NCBI GenBank assembly: GCA_023935145.1
Contig: CM043698.1
Span: 143,510,001 to 143,574,000, forward strand
Length of the DNA stretch: 64,000 bases
Reading direction: 5' to 3'
Source: Bretschneidera sinensis
Lineage: Eukaryota > Streptophyta > Magnoliopsida > Brassicales > Akaniaceae
Shown here piece by piece: positions 24,033-35,612 of this stretch. The position numbers were made by a program, and so were the translations under genes. A model generated the notes under the pieces. That model had not been told where the DNA came from, did not search any database, and saw nothing but the letters and a program-made list of their open reading frames with translations. How positions within the stretch are numbered: position 1 is the stretch's first letter; each line of letters begins with the position of its first letter.

Positions 24033-24038
24033 TTTTTG
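24033..24038 (+). terminator. Pol III T-run terminator of tRNA-Phe
   Basis: Six T residues immediately downstream of the tRNA, the usual RNA polymerase III stop signal. Confidence 0.6.
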
Positions 24039-24039
24039 A

Positions 24040-24747
24040 TATTCCTCATCTTCAACATTACGAAACACAACGTTTCTTGCTTAGGTTAAACGATGTCGCT
24101 TTAGTGCCCTTGTCTACTGTCCAAAGACTCGAAGAGAATGGGCTGCCATCCTTAGAATGTGGGCCATGCTAAAAGTAACGGTCCCGTCAATCATTAAAAC
24201 GGATTAATTTCTCCAAAATAATTTTTTTTGTAAAGTACTTGTATAACCTTGTGACTTTATCTACTTTACAATAAGAATTTTTTTTTTGTACATAATTAAC
24301 TTTGTGATTTTTAATTAATTGTAATGTAATAATTTTAAAAATTATTTATAAATGTATTCTACCATAAAATAATTACAGCTAAATTTTTTATTTATTTTTT
24401 TACCATTAAGAATTAAAAACCCATAAAAAATAACATACAAGTAATAAATTTTTAAAATTATTAAATGATCTCCAAATGATTTGTAGAATTTATTGAGTAA
24501 TAGATCAATCTCGCACCCAAATGAATAGAAATAAACAGTATGCTAATAATACAAACCACAAGATTTGTTACGTAACTAAAAAAACCCTAAAAAATAAACC
24601 AATAATTTAGCTTTTCTTTTTTACCCACATTCTTTTGATTTGAATTGCAAACTTTGAAATTGATTGATGTCATGCTAAAATACTTTCTAGATTGCAACTT
24701 TAACATCAAATACTCAAAAATAAACTTCAAGGGCATTTTAACTGTGA
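24040..24747. other. AT-rich stretch between the tRNA and the gypsy element
   Basis: No gene is seen. It is very AT-rich from 24,220 to 24,720. Confidence 0.5.
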
Positions 24748-24752
24748 ATTTC

Positions 24753-25049
24753 TGATGCAGCGTACGTGGTGAAGAAGAAAATTTTTCATATCAAAACTCG
24801 TTGATTCACGAAGAATACCGAGAAATTGATTAAGAATTGAGAAAACTCAATTAGAATTAATCATAAAAAAAAATCATCTAGCTGTCAAGTGGCGTTACCA
24901 GCATTATAAAGTAAAACCCTAAATGCATAAAAATTAAAAATTGCAGAAAAGACCTATAAACTCTCGAAAAATTGCACAACTACAGGGGCTTTTGGGCCTT
25001 CAGGTGCTCTCTTTGGGCTAAGAAATCCCACTCCTCTTGTGCTGCATCA
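24753..25049 (-). repeat. 3' LTR of the gypsy element
   Basis: Starts TGATGCAG and ends CTGCATCA, an 8-bp perfect inverted terminal repeat. The polyprotein frame runs into this LTR and stops at 24,980. Confidence 0.95.
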
Positions 25050-28000
25050 TACTCTCCTGGGTGGAGAAGATTCGCCCTCGAATCAGAAACCTGTTCATCA
25101 TCAGAAGAACTGTCACCAGAGTAGGGAATGAGATGCTTAACATTAAAGACATCAGACGTGTGGATATGACTAGGAAGCTGTAAGCGGTAGGCGTTCGGAT
25201 TAATCTTCTCGACGATCTCCACCGGGCCTATTTTTCGAGCGGCCAGCTTGTTGTATTCATGGGCGGGAAAGCGATCCTTAGTTAAGACAGCCCAGACATA
25301 ATCCCCGACATTAAGGTCAACAGGTCTACGCTTCTTGTCCGCCTGCATCTTGTATTTTGCAGTGGAGGCAATCAATTGCGACTGAGTCTGTTTGTGAACT
25401 TCTTGGAGCTGGGTGATGAAATCTTCTGCTGTCGCATGAGTGCGCACCTGACTTGGTAAAGTGAGGAGATCAAGAGGGCCACGAGGGACCAGTCCATATA
25501 CTACCTGAAAAGGGCTATAGACAGTGCTACGATTGACCGCATGGTTGTGAGCAAATTCGGCTTGGGATAGCTTCAGATCCCAGGACTTCACATTGTCGCC
25601 CACCAAACTAAGCAATAAATTACCGAGTGAGTGGTTGACCACTTCTGTTTGTCCATCTGTTTGTGGATGGTAAGCACTACTAAAATTGAGGGTAGTATTA
25701 ACCAATCTCCAAAGACTCCGCCAGAAATGACTGAGGAATCAAGTATCACGATCAGACACAATAGAGGCAGGCAACCCATGCAAGCGATAAACCTCCCGAG
25801 AATATAACTGAGCAACATGAACAGCATCGGTGGTACGCTTACAAGTGATGAAGTGAGTCATCTTGGAAAACCGATCGACCACCACAAAGATGGAATCACT
25901 GCCACGCTGTGTGCGCGGAAGACCAAGCACAAAGTCCATACTAACGTCTGTCCAAGGTTGGCTAGGTATAGGAAGAGGCATATATAAACCAGTATTAGTG
26001 GACGTACCTTTCGCCAACTGACAAACACGACAACGATCAACGAATCTGCCCACTTCCTTTCGCATAGTCGGCCAAAAATAAGAAGTAGAAACCAGATGCA
26101 AGGTGCGATCACGGCCGACATGGCCCTCATTGTGCAATTCCTAGATGATTTTAAAACGTAAGCTACTTTCCGGAATACAAAGTTGGAGGCCACAGAAAAG
26201 GAACCCATCTTGCAACACAAAATCTGTCCTCTCACCATTCTGGATCTTCAATAGAATTGTTGCAAAGAACGGGTCCTTAGTATATAAGTCCAGAAAAGAA
26301 TCAAAACCAGGAACCGTGATCCGCAACTCAACAAGTAGGCTATGAAGGGGACTCAGAGCATCGGCCACACGGTTCATTGATCCCGCTTTGTGTTTGAGAA
26401 CAAAAGTAAATTGCTCCGAGTATGATTGCCAAGAGGCATGGCGAGATGAAATTTTGTCCTGACTAGAAAGGTGTCGAAGGGCACCATGGTCCGAAAAAAG
26501 TAAAAATTCCTGCTGAAAGAGATAATGGCGCCAATGCTTCACAGCTTGAACAAGCGCGTAGAATTCAACATCGTATGTGCTGAAATGGAGTTTAGCACCA
26601 GAAAGTTTCTCACTGAAGTAGGAGATTGGGCGACCACCTTGGCTGAGAACAGCGCCAAAACCAGTTTTGGAAGCATCACAATGAAGTTCAAATGGCTATG
26701 CAAAATCAGGAAGTACAAGGATTGGTGCTGTGGTCAGTTTCCGTTTGATCTCTTGAAAGGTGGCCTCGGCATCGGGTGTCCAAGTGAACTTAGTACCCTT
26801 CATGCAATCAGTAACGGGTGCCATGATGCTGCTGAAGTGAGGGATGAAATGGCGGTAGAATGAGGCGAGACCATGAAAACTCCGCACATCTGTAATAGTT
26901 TTAGGCTGTGGCCACTGCTGTATGGCCTTTACTTTGGTATTGTCCACCGCGAGTCCATCCTTAGACACCGTATAACCCAAAAATTGAACTATATCTATCA
27001 TAAAAGCACACTTACTAGTTCCAGCATAGAATTTTTCCCTACGAAGGATCATCAAAACCTCTCGCAAATGTTGGAGATGCACCTCTGGATTAGCATTATA
27101 AATAAGGATATCATCAAAGTAAACCACAAGAAATTTACCAATGAAAGGGCGCAATGCTTGATTCATAACTCACATAAATGTGCTAGGGGAATTAGAGAGG
27201 CCAAAAGGCATCACTAGCCACTCATACAAACCCTCACGGGTTTTAAATGCTGTTTTCCATTCATCGCCATGCCGGATTCGAATCTGATGGTACCCACTCT
27301 TCAGATCTAACTTGCTGAACACTGCTGCACCCCCTAATTGATCAAGCAAGTCATCCAAGCGGGGTATAGGAAAGCGATAGTGTACCGTGATCTTGTTAAT
27401 TGCACGACTATCCACACACATACGCCAAGTGCCATCCGTTTTGGGTGTTAGGAGGGCAGGTACAGCACATGGACTGAGGCTCTCTCGAATGTGACCCTTT
27501 GCTAGTAACTCCTCGACTTGGCGGCGCAATTCCTCATGTTCTTTGGGACTCATCCTGTAATGCGGTCAGTTGGGCAAAACAACTCCTGGAATCAAATCAA
27601 TCTGATGTTGAATGTCACGAAATGGTGGTAATTCGTTGGGAAGTGCTTCAAGAAAGACATCAGTAAATTCTGCCAATAATGGTTGAACGACAACTGGTAC
27701 AGTAGGAATTGTGCTGGCAATTTTTGTATAAAGCACATAAACAACCCCCGATTCTGCCATGGCATGGTCGAAGTGAGCCCTGGAAAAAAGAGTGATGTTG
27801 TTGCTAGTGGGTGAGACAATTTTATCTTTACTGGGTAGCAACACTATCTTCTTCCCACGAAACATGAACGAGTACGTATTGGCACGACCATGGTGAATGG
27901 CATCTCGATCAAATTGCCAAGGGTGCCCCAGTAACAAATGACATGCATCCATGGGTACCACATCACAGTATATCTCATCAGTGTAGGTAGGTCCAATAGA

Positions 28001-29329
28001 AAATGAAACCAAGGCACGACGGGAGACAATGATATCCGTCCCTTTATTAAGCCAAGCGAGCTTGTATGGTTTAGGGTGTTGTTCTACTTTCAAACCCAAT
28101 TTCTCCACTGCCGATTCGGATAGCACATTCTCACAACTACCAAAATCAATAATAAAGCGGCATACCTTCCCCCTAATTGTGCATGTGGACTGAAAAAGAC
28201 TAGTGCGACGCCAATCATCATCCAGGGCACGGGGAGTGAAAAAGGCCCTTCGCAGCATTAATAATGGGCCGATATCACCTTCTAAAAGCTCCTCTTCAAC
28301 TTCTGCATCATCATAAGTATCAAAAATGGGGTATGTATCGGTATCCATATCATTAGCAAATAGTCCCCTAGTGTTTGGATTCGCCTTACGACAGTCTACT
28401 TGTCGGTGCCCCGTTTCGCCGCAATTAAAGCATCGGAGTCCACCACCAAAATGACCGTGTGGAGGGCCACCACCAGCACGATTTTGGGGAAGAACAGGTG
28501 GCTGTCGTTCAGGTCCTGATTGTGGGTGGGTAGATGAGCTGCCTCCGTGACTAGGAAACTGCTTGAATCCACCAGTCGTGCGTCGGGCTAACTGTTTCTC
28601 AGCCTGTAGTGCTCTCTGATGTGCTTCAGAGACTGTCATCGGGTCAAACATATTAAGCACGTCTTGCAGTTGGAGTCGCAAACCACCAATATACCGGGAA
28701 ACCAGTTGAATTGGGGATTCGACTATCTCCGTTCGTGCAAGCAATTAGTAGAAGTCGGCGGTGTAGTCGTCGACAGATCGAGTCCCCTAACGCAGGAGTT
28801 GAAAGCGTTGATACAGTTCACGCTCATAGTTGTATGGTAAAAACACTGCCCGCATATGCTTTTTGAATTTTTTCCAAGAGATGATTTTGGATTTGCTGGT
28901 GCGTGCCCTCGTTGACTTTGTTTGTTGCCACCATGCTTGTGCCCTATCACGCAACCTCATAGTGATTAGTGGAACACGACGAGAATCCGGAACCTCCTTG
29001 AATTCGAGAACTTCTTCCACCGTATGCAGCCAATCCAAGAATGCGTCAGCCTGGAGTCCACCATGGAATTCTGGAATGTCAACCTTAAAACCAGTCTCCC
29101 ATCGTCGATCTACTGGCTGAGGTTGGTCACGAGGGGCGGCAAAAGGGTTTTCCCTGTGGTTAGATTCGTCATCCGCCGAAGAGAACTCGGATTGTGGTTG
29201 TGGTAGTGGTTGTTGACGGGCAGCCAACTGTTGGGTTAGTTGGTCCACTTGCTTTCGCAAGTGTGCGATCTCTTCTCGCCGGAGCACATCTTCCATCTGG
29301 GCATCATTGACACGTCTCCATGGCGGCAT
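24980..29329 (-). pseudogene. Gypsy gag-pol polyprotein, single frame with seven stops
   Basis: All parts lie in one minus-strand frame, with no frameshift. The likely start is MPPWRRVNDAQ at 29,329. Order: gag; CCHC knuckle (CFNCGETGHRQVDC, ~28,430); aspartic protease (IIDFGS where DSGS is expected, ~28,145); reverse transcriptase with YFDD (~27,110); RNase H (HCDAS, ~26,680); integrase zinc region (~26,120), then its core (MDF, SDRDT, and HPQTDGQTEV at ~25,670); and a C-terminal tail (KHLIPYSGD, ~25,140) that ends inside the 3' LTR. Premature stops: 28787, 28745, 27566, 27170, 26696, 26141 and 25739 (left base of each codon). They are four Gln codons (CAG or CAA) and three Arg CGA codons, each turned into a stop by one C-to-T change. 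Confidence 0.93.
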
Positions 29330-29348
29330 GTTGCAGGATCGTACCGAA

Positions 29349-29358
29349 TCTGATACCA
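29349..29358 (-). other. Primer-binding site of the gypsy element
   Basis: Minus-strand TGGTATCAGA, complementary to the 3' end of plant initiator tRNA-Met, three bases inside the 5' LTR. Confidence 0.9.
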
Positions 29359-29361
29359 ATC

Positions 29362-29657
29362 TGATGCAGCGTACGTGATGAAGAAGAAAATTTTGCAGAT
29401 CAAAACTCGTTGATTCACGAAGAATACCGAGAAATTGATTAAGAATTGAGAAAACTCAATTAGAATTAATCGTAAAAAAAATTGTCCAGCCGTCAAGCGG
29501 CGTTACCAGCATTATAAAGTAAAACCCTAAATGCATAAAAATTAAAAATTGCAGAAAAGACCCATAAACTCTCGAAAAATTGCACAACTACAGGGGCTTT
29601 TGGGCCTTCAGGTGCTCTCTTTGGGCTAAGAAATCCCACTCCTGTTGTACTGCATCA
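29362..29657 (-). repeat. 5' LTR of the gypsy element
   Basis: Same TGATGCAG...CTGCATCA ends as the 3' LTR, and nearly the same sequence. It is upstream of the primer site in element orientation. Confidence 0.95.
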
Positions 29658-29932
29658 ATTTCTCACTATTGAATTTTAACTCAAAACAATGTTTTCAAGT
29701 AACAAAATGAATCTTTCAGCTCTAAACTGGCATCAAGCCTGATTAAAGAGAGAAAAAAAAAAGTAATGATAAATTATCTCCTGTCTGCCTCTTCATATAG
29801 TATCCAAAACTCCTCCACTGCCATGACTTCAAATAGCATCATCACTCCATACAGCTGAGCCGAAAACCTAATTAAACACGAGTATTCGAATTTTCATTTC
29901 GTAGTCAGGAAAACAGACAAACACAGAAATAT

Positions 29933-30568
29933 CTACTCAGTTGTTGGAGGTTGGGCACCAGTTTTTGCAGTCGAGGTATTCAAATTGTTAACACAAACAC
30001 TCTTCCAAACATGAAACTGAGGTGAGCATGAGGACATATGAGCATAAGAACAGGCAAGTAAAGCGGTTAAAATACAAATGAATTTTGCTAATACCTCAAG
30101 TTCAAAACTGATCATGTCACTTCTGTGTGCTTTAAGTAACTCTTGCAAAGATATGCCCAATCCGTACAGGTTCCCATATGATTGGTTGCGAGAATATCAA
30201 TGCAACACCTTACCCATCCCTATCGCCCGAAATTAAGTTTAGATTATATGGATTTCAAAACCTCCCCTAGAACTAGTCCCCACTGAGTCCAATGGCTGCC
30301 ACCCTGCATTGGGAAATTTTCAGAATATAAAATCAGCGATGTTATCTGATTAAAACATTCTAGAGAAGCTCAAGATACTAAAGACTTCAGATTATGTATC
30401 TCTTTCAAGTCAAGAAGAAGGAATTAGGCAACAAGCCTGAACAAGGGAATAAAACAGCATGAGACAAGAACATACCTGACAAAACACAGCAAAAGGTTCT
30501 CTTAGAGGTCCATCACATGAGAGCTCACTTGTACTCCTGTCAATGAAGGTTCCATCTGAAAAGATCAC
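29933..30568 (-). pseudogene. 3' exons of an unrecognised plant gene, probably decayed
   Basis: Exon-like blocks with good splice sites on the minus strand: 30476-30568 (31 codons, starting VIFSDGTFIDRSTSELS and ending AVFCQ, donor GTATG); a block starting at 30303 after the acceptor CCAATGCAG; a block ending at 30095 (LYGLGISLQELLKAHRSD, then MISFELE, donor GTATTA); and a last exon 29933-30016 (FHVWKSVCVNN...PPTTE, then TAG). The middle block carries stops and does not keep phase between 30,303 and 30,095, so the gene is broken or my exon limits are wrong there. Further upstream exons are cut off by the array junction near 31,003. I do not recognise the family. Confidence 0.45.
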
Positions 30569-31003
30569 CTATAAATCACACAAGAGAGTCAAGTTAATAA
30601 TAAAAAGGAATTCAAATAAAATGAGCAAATTCTATTTGAAGAAATTTTCTTATCCAATATACTTCCAAAGAAACTTTTGAGTGTTGCCACCATTCTTGAT
30701 CTATGTTTTGTAAAAAAAAAAGCCCAGTTCTCGCAATAAGAACCAATTTGATTTTTTTTTTTCCAAATTCATGGATCATTCTATATGTTATCTTGACAGT
30801 CCAAACAATATGTTCAAAGTCAGCAGGCCAAGGACTTGCAATCCTTTATCTAGGCAAATTACCAACAAAGGGGCCTGCTAACTGCAAGTTAATCATACCT
30901 AGCACCTACTTACGTGCAAATATGCCCCAAACATATATTCTTTTTTATAATTAAAAATTTTATAAAAAAGGGCACCCGGGGATACTTCCACCCATGAACA
31001 AAA
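30569..31003. other. Flank between the unknown gene and the resumed array
   Basis: No coding exon is seen. Near 30,950-31,000 there is a GGGCACCCGGGG segment after an A/T-rich run, like the 3' end of a retroposon. Homology to the VAL-like unit starts at AGTCCATCCAGGG (about 31,004). Confidence 0.4.
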
Positions 31004-32097
31004 AGTCCATCCAGGGTTCTTATAATTTTCAAACTTATCTCCACCTTCCTTTAAACCAAAGAGAGCAAAATAAAGGAATTTATCTTCATTTCTCCTTAAA
31101 GCAATAAAATAAAGTTTTCCTCTTCTATAAGACATTTTTTATTCAAACAGTACATCAACATTTTCTTGTATAAAATCTGGCATGACAGCTTAAAGCTTCA
31201 ACAGATTGATTGAACAAATAGATTACCAATGTCCTTTAATTCCAATGATGGGGTAGACCGTTGCCCAGAAATTTCTCTGTCCGAGTAAACAAACAAGTCA
31301 ACTCGAGAGGGGCCCCTCAATGATGAGCATTCCATGCATTCTATGCCACCGACATCCAATATTATATGTGTATATCTTGACATAATGCAACCACAGTGAA
31401 TTGCCTGGGCAGGAAAATGAAGCATTACTGTATAGAGAATATAGAGTACTAATCAAAAGCGAGTTCTTTGATTAAGAATAATCAGGATATAAACCCACAG
31501 AAGAGAGACACAATATGACCACCCATAAAGGCCAGCAAGGGGAAAATGTGCAACAGCAATAAAAAGTTCAAGATACCTTTTCGCAAGTAACACAGCTTCT
31601 CCGGCCATCATCATTCAAGTGAAAGATATTGCAAAATCTTCCCTCCTCATAAGCAGAGCTGAATTTGCAAAAGACTTAAGTTAATTAATCATAAACAGTG
31701 TAGGAAAGGAAGAAGATTGAATCAAATTTATAATCCCATCGCAAGCTTTACCATGCAGACAATCAAGACGCACAACTGAAAATAAAACAAGTACTTTGCC
31801 GGGAGTACCGACAATTCATCTAATAGAAAATATTAAAATTTATAAACTTGTTCGCATGTGATTTGGTGTCAAAATCTAATTCTGCAACTAAGATCCCTCC
31901 AGAATATAAAGTTATGCACTAAAGGTGATCACACCAAATAGGGGCAGTTATGATAGAGGAGAGAAAAGAAGAAAAAGTAAAAGAAAGACAAAGAAACTTC
32001 ATAGGGAAAAACCTTATTGAAACAGCCTATGTTTGTGAATGGTGAACTATCTGAAAGATTTGCTTATGCAAAGTCATAAAGTTACTATTCATGTCGA

Positions 32098-32240
32098 ACG
32101 CGTGCACGTACATGCGCACACAAAAATATGCATGTGCGCATACATGCGCACAAAAAAACATGCATGTGCACGTATATACACACACAAAAGGATGCATGTG
32201 TACATGCAAGCGCACACAAAACATACTCAAGCACACAATA
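32098..32240. repeat. Intron 1 minisatellite (unit C)
   Basis: About three to four ~32-bp repeats with RY cores, including CATGCATG at 32159-32166 and further TGCATG/CATGCA words at about 32,129, 32,193 and 32,202. Sequence right of it is shortened: the units resume at CTTTTACGCCACATTTC after a deletion of about 330 bp relative to A, D and E. Confidence 0.8.
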
Positions 32241-34220
32241 ACATAATTGACAAGCTCTTTTACGCCACATTTCATTTGATTTGTGGATTAAATAATGGAG
32301 AAAGCAGCAAGCCCATTTACCTGATATTCTATTAGTAAAGGGCTTACAGAAATCATCAAATTCAGATTATACACACATAAGAAAGATAAAGCATGAGAAT
32401 TTTGTTTACATTAAGAAACTAATAGTATACCTATGTAATTTAATAACTTCCTTATCTAAAATGCCTCTGCAGTACATAACTTCCAAAGAAGGTCTTACCA
32501 TAGTCATAAAAGGACAAATATTTTATATGTAATAAGTAAATTATTTCTTTGTAATATGTGTTGGACTAACTAACTAATTTCATAATTTAGCACTCACGCA
32601 CTCACATACTTTCAACATAATGTTGGTAACACAACATCCAAACTACATATTTAAATTTTATCAATTCAATCTATTGCAGACTTTGCATAACAGTGAAAAT
32701 ATTAACTGAGCAGAAGTCATACATGTCTACATGTATCATAAGACATGAATAGCCAAACACGTGCGTGAAAAATTTACAACCAACAGCCTAGCAAACATTA
32801 GCTAAATGCATTCAGAACTTGATGAGGCATTTTGAATCGAAACAATCATTTCATTGTATTATTGGTATCTATCTATTTTCCTACCTTTTAACCCTAATGA
32901 CCTGAAAAATTAATAATATTCACTATTCAATAAAAAAAAAGTATACTCAACAAAAGGGTAATGGAAAGGGGAAGTAGAGTGAAGAGAAACGATTTTAGGC
33001 AATAATTCTTTGGAGGACAGAAACTACCAATTTAATACTACAATCCAGGTACAAAATGACAAAGTGGTTGCAGCATTATTCTAAATAGAACAAAACCGAT
33101 GTTGTTTTAATATGTGAAGCTAGAACAAGATCATTTCACGACAAAACTATGAATAAAAAATGGTAACTTATTAAAAAAATGGAAAAACGGTAAGATTAAC
33201 ATTTACCAACCATGCTGAAAAACAGTTTTGCTTACCTTTTTCTTTTCCTGATAGTACGAAGAAAATAAATCATTCTTCAAAAAATAAATACCATTAACAC
33301 AAATTCCAGTACATAACTAGGGCTAAATTCACTTTTTTTTTTTTTTTTGTAGTGCTACCAAGGCGGTGTCAAATTCATTTTAAGCTAAGAGGAAAAGTTT
33401 CTCTGTTTGATTGTTAATTAACCATTTAATTCGCATTAAACTTGGTCGTACTTAATGATGGGTTGAATATATGAATTTTTCAGCATAGAACATCAATTTA
33501 TGTATCATATATCCTTTTCTTTTGAAAATTATAAATCATTTAATATATACCTATTTCACTCTCTTGTCCACAAATTCAAAGCATGAGCAATAATGACTAC
33601 AGCAGGAAGAAGTTAAAAAAGAAGGAACTACAACATATCAATGGCCTAATAATATACTGGTTTTCTTCCTCCTTCGCTGAGAACCATTCTGCCTTCTTCC
33701 AAACAGGAAAAAAATTTGAATTGTGAATTGGATGAGTTTTCCACGGATCACATATCACAAGATCTAATGATTTGGGAAATTGATGATACTTTTAGTTTTA
33801 GCTAATTAATTTGAGGTGGAGTCTTGAGAAAGAAAGCAAGAGTACCATCAGCAATAAGGTCTATTGCGGTAAACCTTCCACTGTTTGTTAATAAAACTGA
33901 ACGACTAGAGGGACATAAAAGATGGATTCTATCAAGTATAAACTTGTTCTAATCTAAGGTAGTACACTCATGAGCTTGACCATATTTCACTATCAAGAAA
34001 TTATTGAAGACTCCCATCTTCAAGTTTGACACAAGCATAGGTACATAGTTTAGTTCTTCCTAAGTCGTGAATGAGTGTCAATCATTTATTCCAAAAAAAT
34101 GTAAGGAGAGTGGGAGTTACTACTGCACCTTCCTTAAGGCCACCCTGTTAGACTTACTTTGGTTACTAGAACTACATTGCAGTGAAGAGACAACTTCAAA
34201 AATGTTCAACTCTATAGCAT

Positions 34221-35612
34221 TCAAAAAGGTTTCTATATGATTTCTCTAAAAACACGAAAACGAGTTCACCACCATAAGATATTAGTGGTTGTTAGCTATT
34301 ATAATTTCACTAAAAATATATCACAATTAGCATCAAAATTTTCAACAAAATTTATTTGCTGCAAAAACTATAGTTTTTTTTTTTTAGTGTAATTTTATTT
34401 CATTGCACCAAACTTAACTCATTGCAACATCATTGCTTTCTGTTGCCATTTTCTTAATGTACTGCAGCATCATGGTGTCATGGTGCTACTCGTCTAGCTT
34501 ATGGCAACATTTTTTTTCATGCTGCTCTTAACCTATTGCAACATCATTATTTCTTGTTGCTATATAACAAATTTCATTTGGGTTACCCTCCAAGCCCTTT
34601 TCATGCAGTTCTCATGTTGCCCACACCGATTCTTTTTTTGCCGGGGTGTTGGAGTGTTATTATGAATTCACTCCTACCCAATTAAACAATCTATACAAGA
34701 ATTAAATCATCAAAATACAAAGAGAACACGAAAACTGAAAATTATCAACATCAACATTAAAAATAAAAGCTATGGAGCTGGCAACTAGTGCTGGTAAATG
34801 ACAGCAACAAGAACAATTTCAAGAGAGATCACTCCCCTCCTTTCCTTTATTATTCCTCTGTGCAACTTCTACAATCTATAGTTCTTCCAGTTACAACCAC
34901 CACAAACACTAAGCAACACAAGTATAGAAGGGACAACTACAGCAGTAGTCACATAGACTTCCTGCCCTTTACTTCTTCTGCTTCGTCTTCAACATGATTA
35001 AAAAGGACAGTTTTGAAAGAAAAAAAAGTTCAACAATCATGGAACAAGAGTGAAGTGGAAAACAAGAGCCCCATACCATTACCCTATAATTAACTCCATG
35101 GGACAATTCAAACAGTGGGAAATATTACCTAATCATATATTCATAGTTATAAGCACAATTTTTTGATAATTAAAATATATAAATAGAAAGAAACACGCAC
35201 CAAGGGGGTGCAACCCATGTACAAGGCTATAGTTATAAACACAATAGACGAAAGAAAAGGGAATAATTGTAGTGATCCATCATAAAATATATGCAATTCA
35301 ATATTGAATAAATGAATATGACATTAGATTTTTGAATAACCAAAAAGGAGATTACTGAAGAAAAAAATGGCATCACTAAAATGATAAACTGGTTCAAGCA
35401 GAATATAAGATGACAACTACGTACTTTATTGACAACTAATTAAGGTGCTTTGTGTTTCATTTACCTTAATGCACTTCTTACTAACAATGGATCCATTAAA
35501 TCATTACTTATGATGTTATTCACATTTTCGAAAATTTTATCAACACAGACTATTGTACATGAAGTATAACTTCCTACTCTGTTGCTATATATATCCACTT
35601 ATAATGCCAAAC
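34221..35612. repeat. Extra intron 1 segment, internally deleted (unit C)
   Basis: Same segment as 45033-47014 of unit D, but missing roughly 0.6 kb in the middle (near 34,595-34,625). It includes the TTGCAACATCATT-type degenerate repeats. Confidence 0.65.

Larger units (their letters stand above)
24748..29662 (-). mobile_element. Complete Ty3/gypsy element with ATTTC target duplication
   Basis: The element proper is 24753-29657 (4905 bp), flanked by the direct repeat ATTTC at 24748-24752 and 29658-29662. Its LTRs are 297 and 296 bp. It is transcribed on the minus strand. Its small size, initiator-Met primer site, single gag-pol frame and lack of an evident chromodomain recall the smaller plant Ty3 lineages (Reina-like), but that placement is only an inference. 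By eye the LTRs differ at about a dozen sites plus one indel, around 4 percent, so the insertion is not very recent. Confidence 0.95.

Noticed and set aside
26525..27217. Plus-strand ORFs of 112 and 114 codons
   Set aside because: Antisense shadows of the gypsy reverse transcriptase and RNase H region.
32098..32240. Regular short repeats resembling a CRISPR array
   Set aside because: Repeats are contiguous and degenerate with no unique spacers, in a plant intron; it is a minisatellite.
35150..35230. Possible SINE or LINE tail (A-rich run followed by CACCAAGGGGGTGCAACCC)
   Set aside because: It resembles retroposon 3' ends in plants, but no Pol III boxes, target duplication or coding region could be shown.
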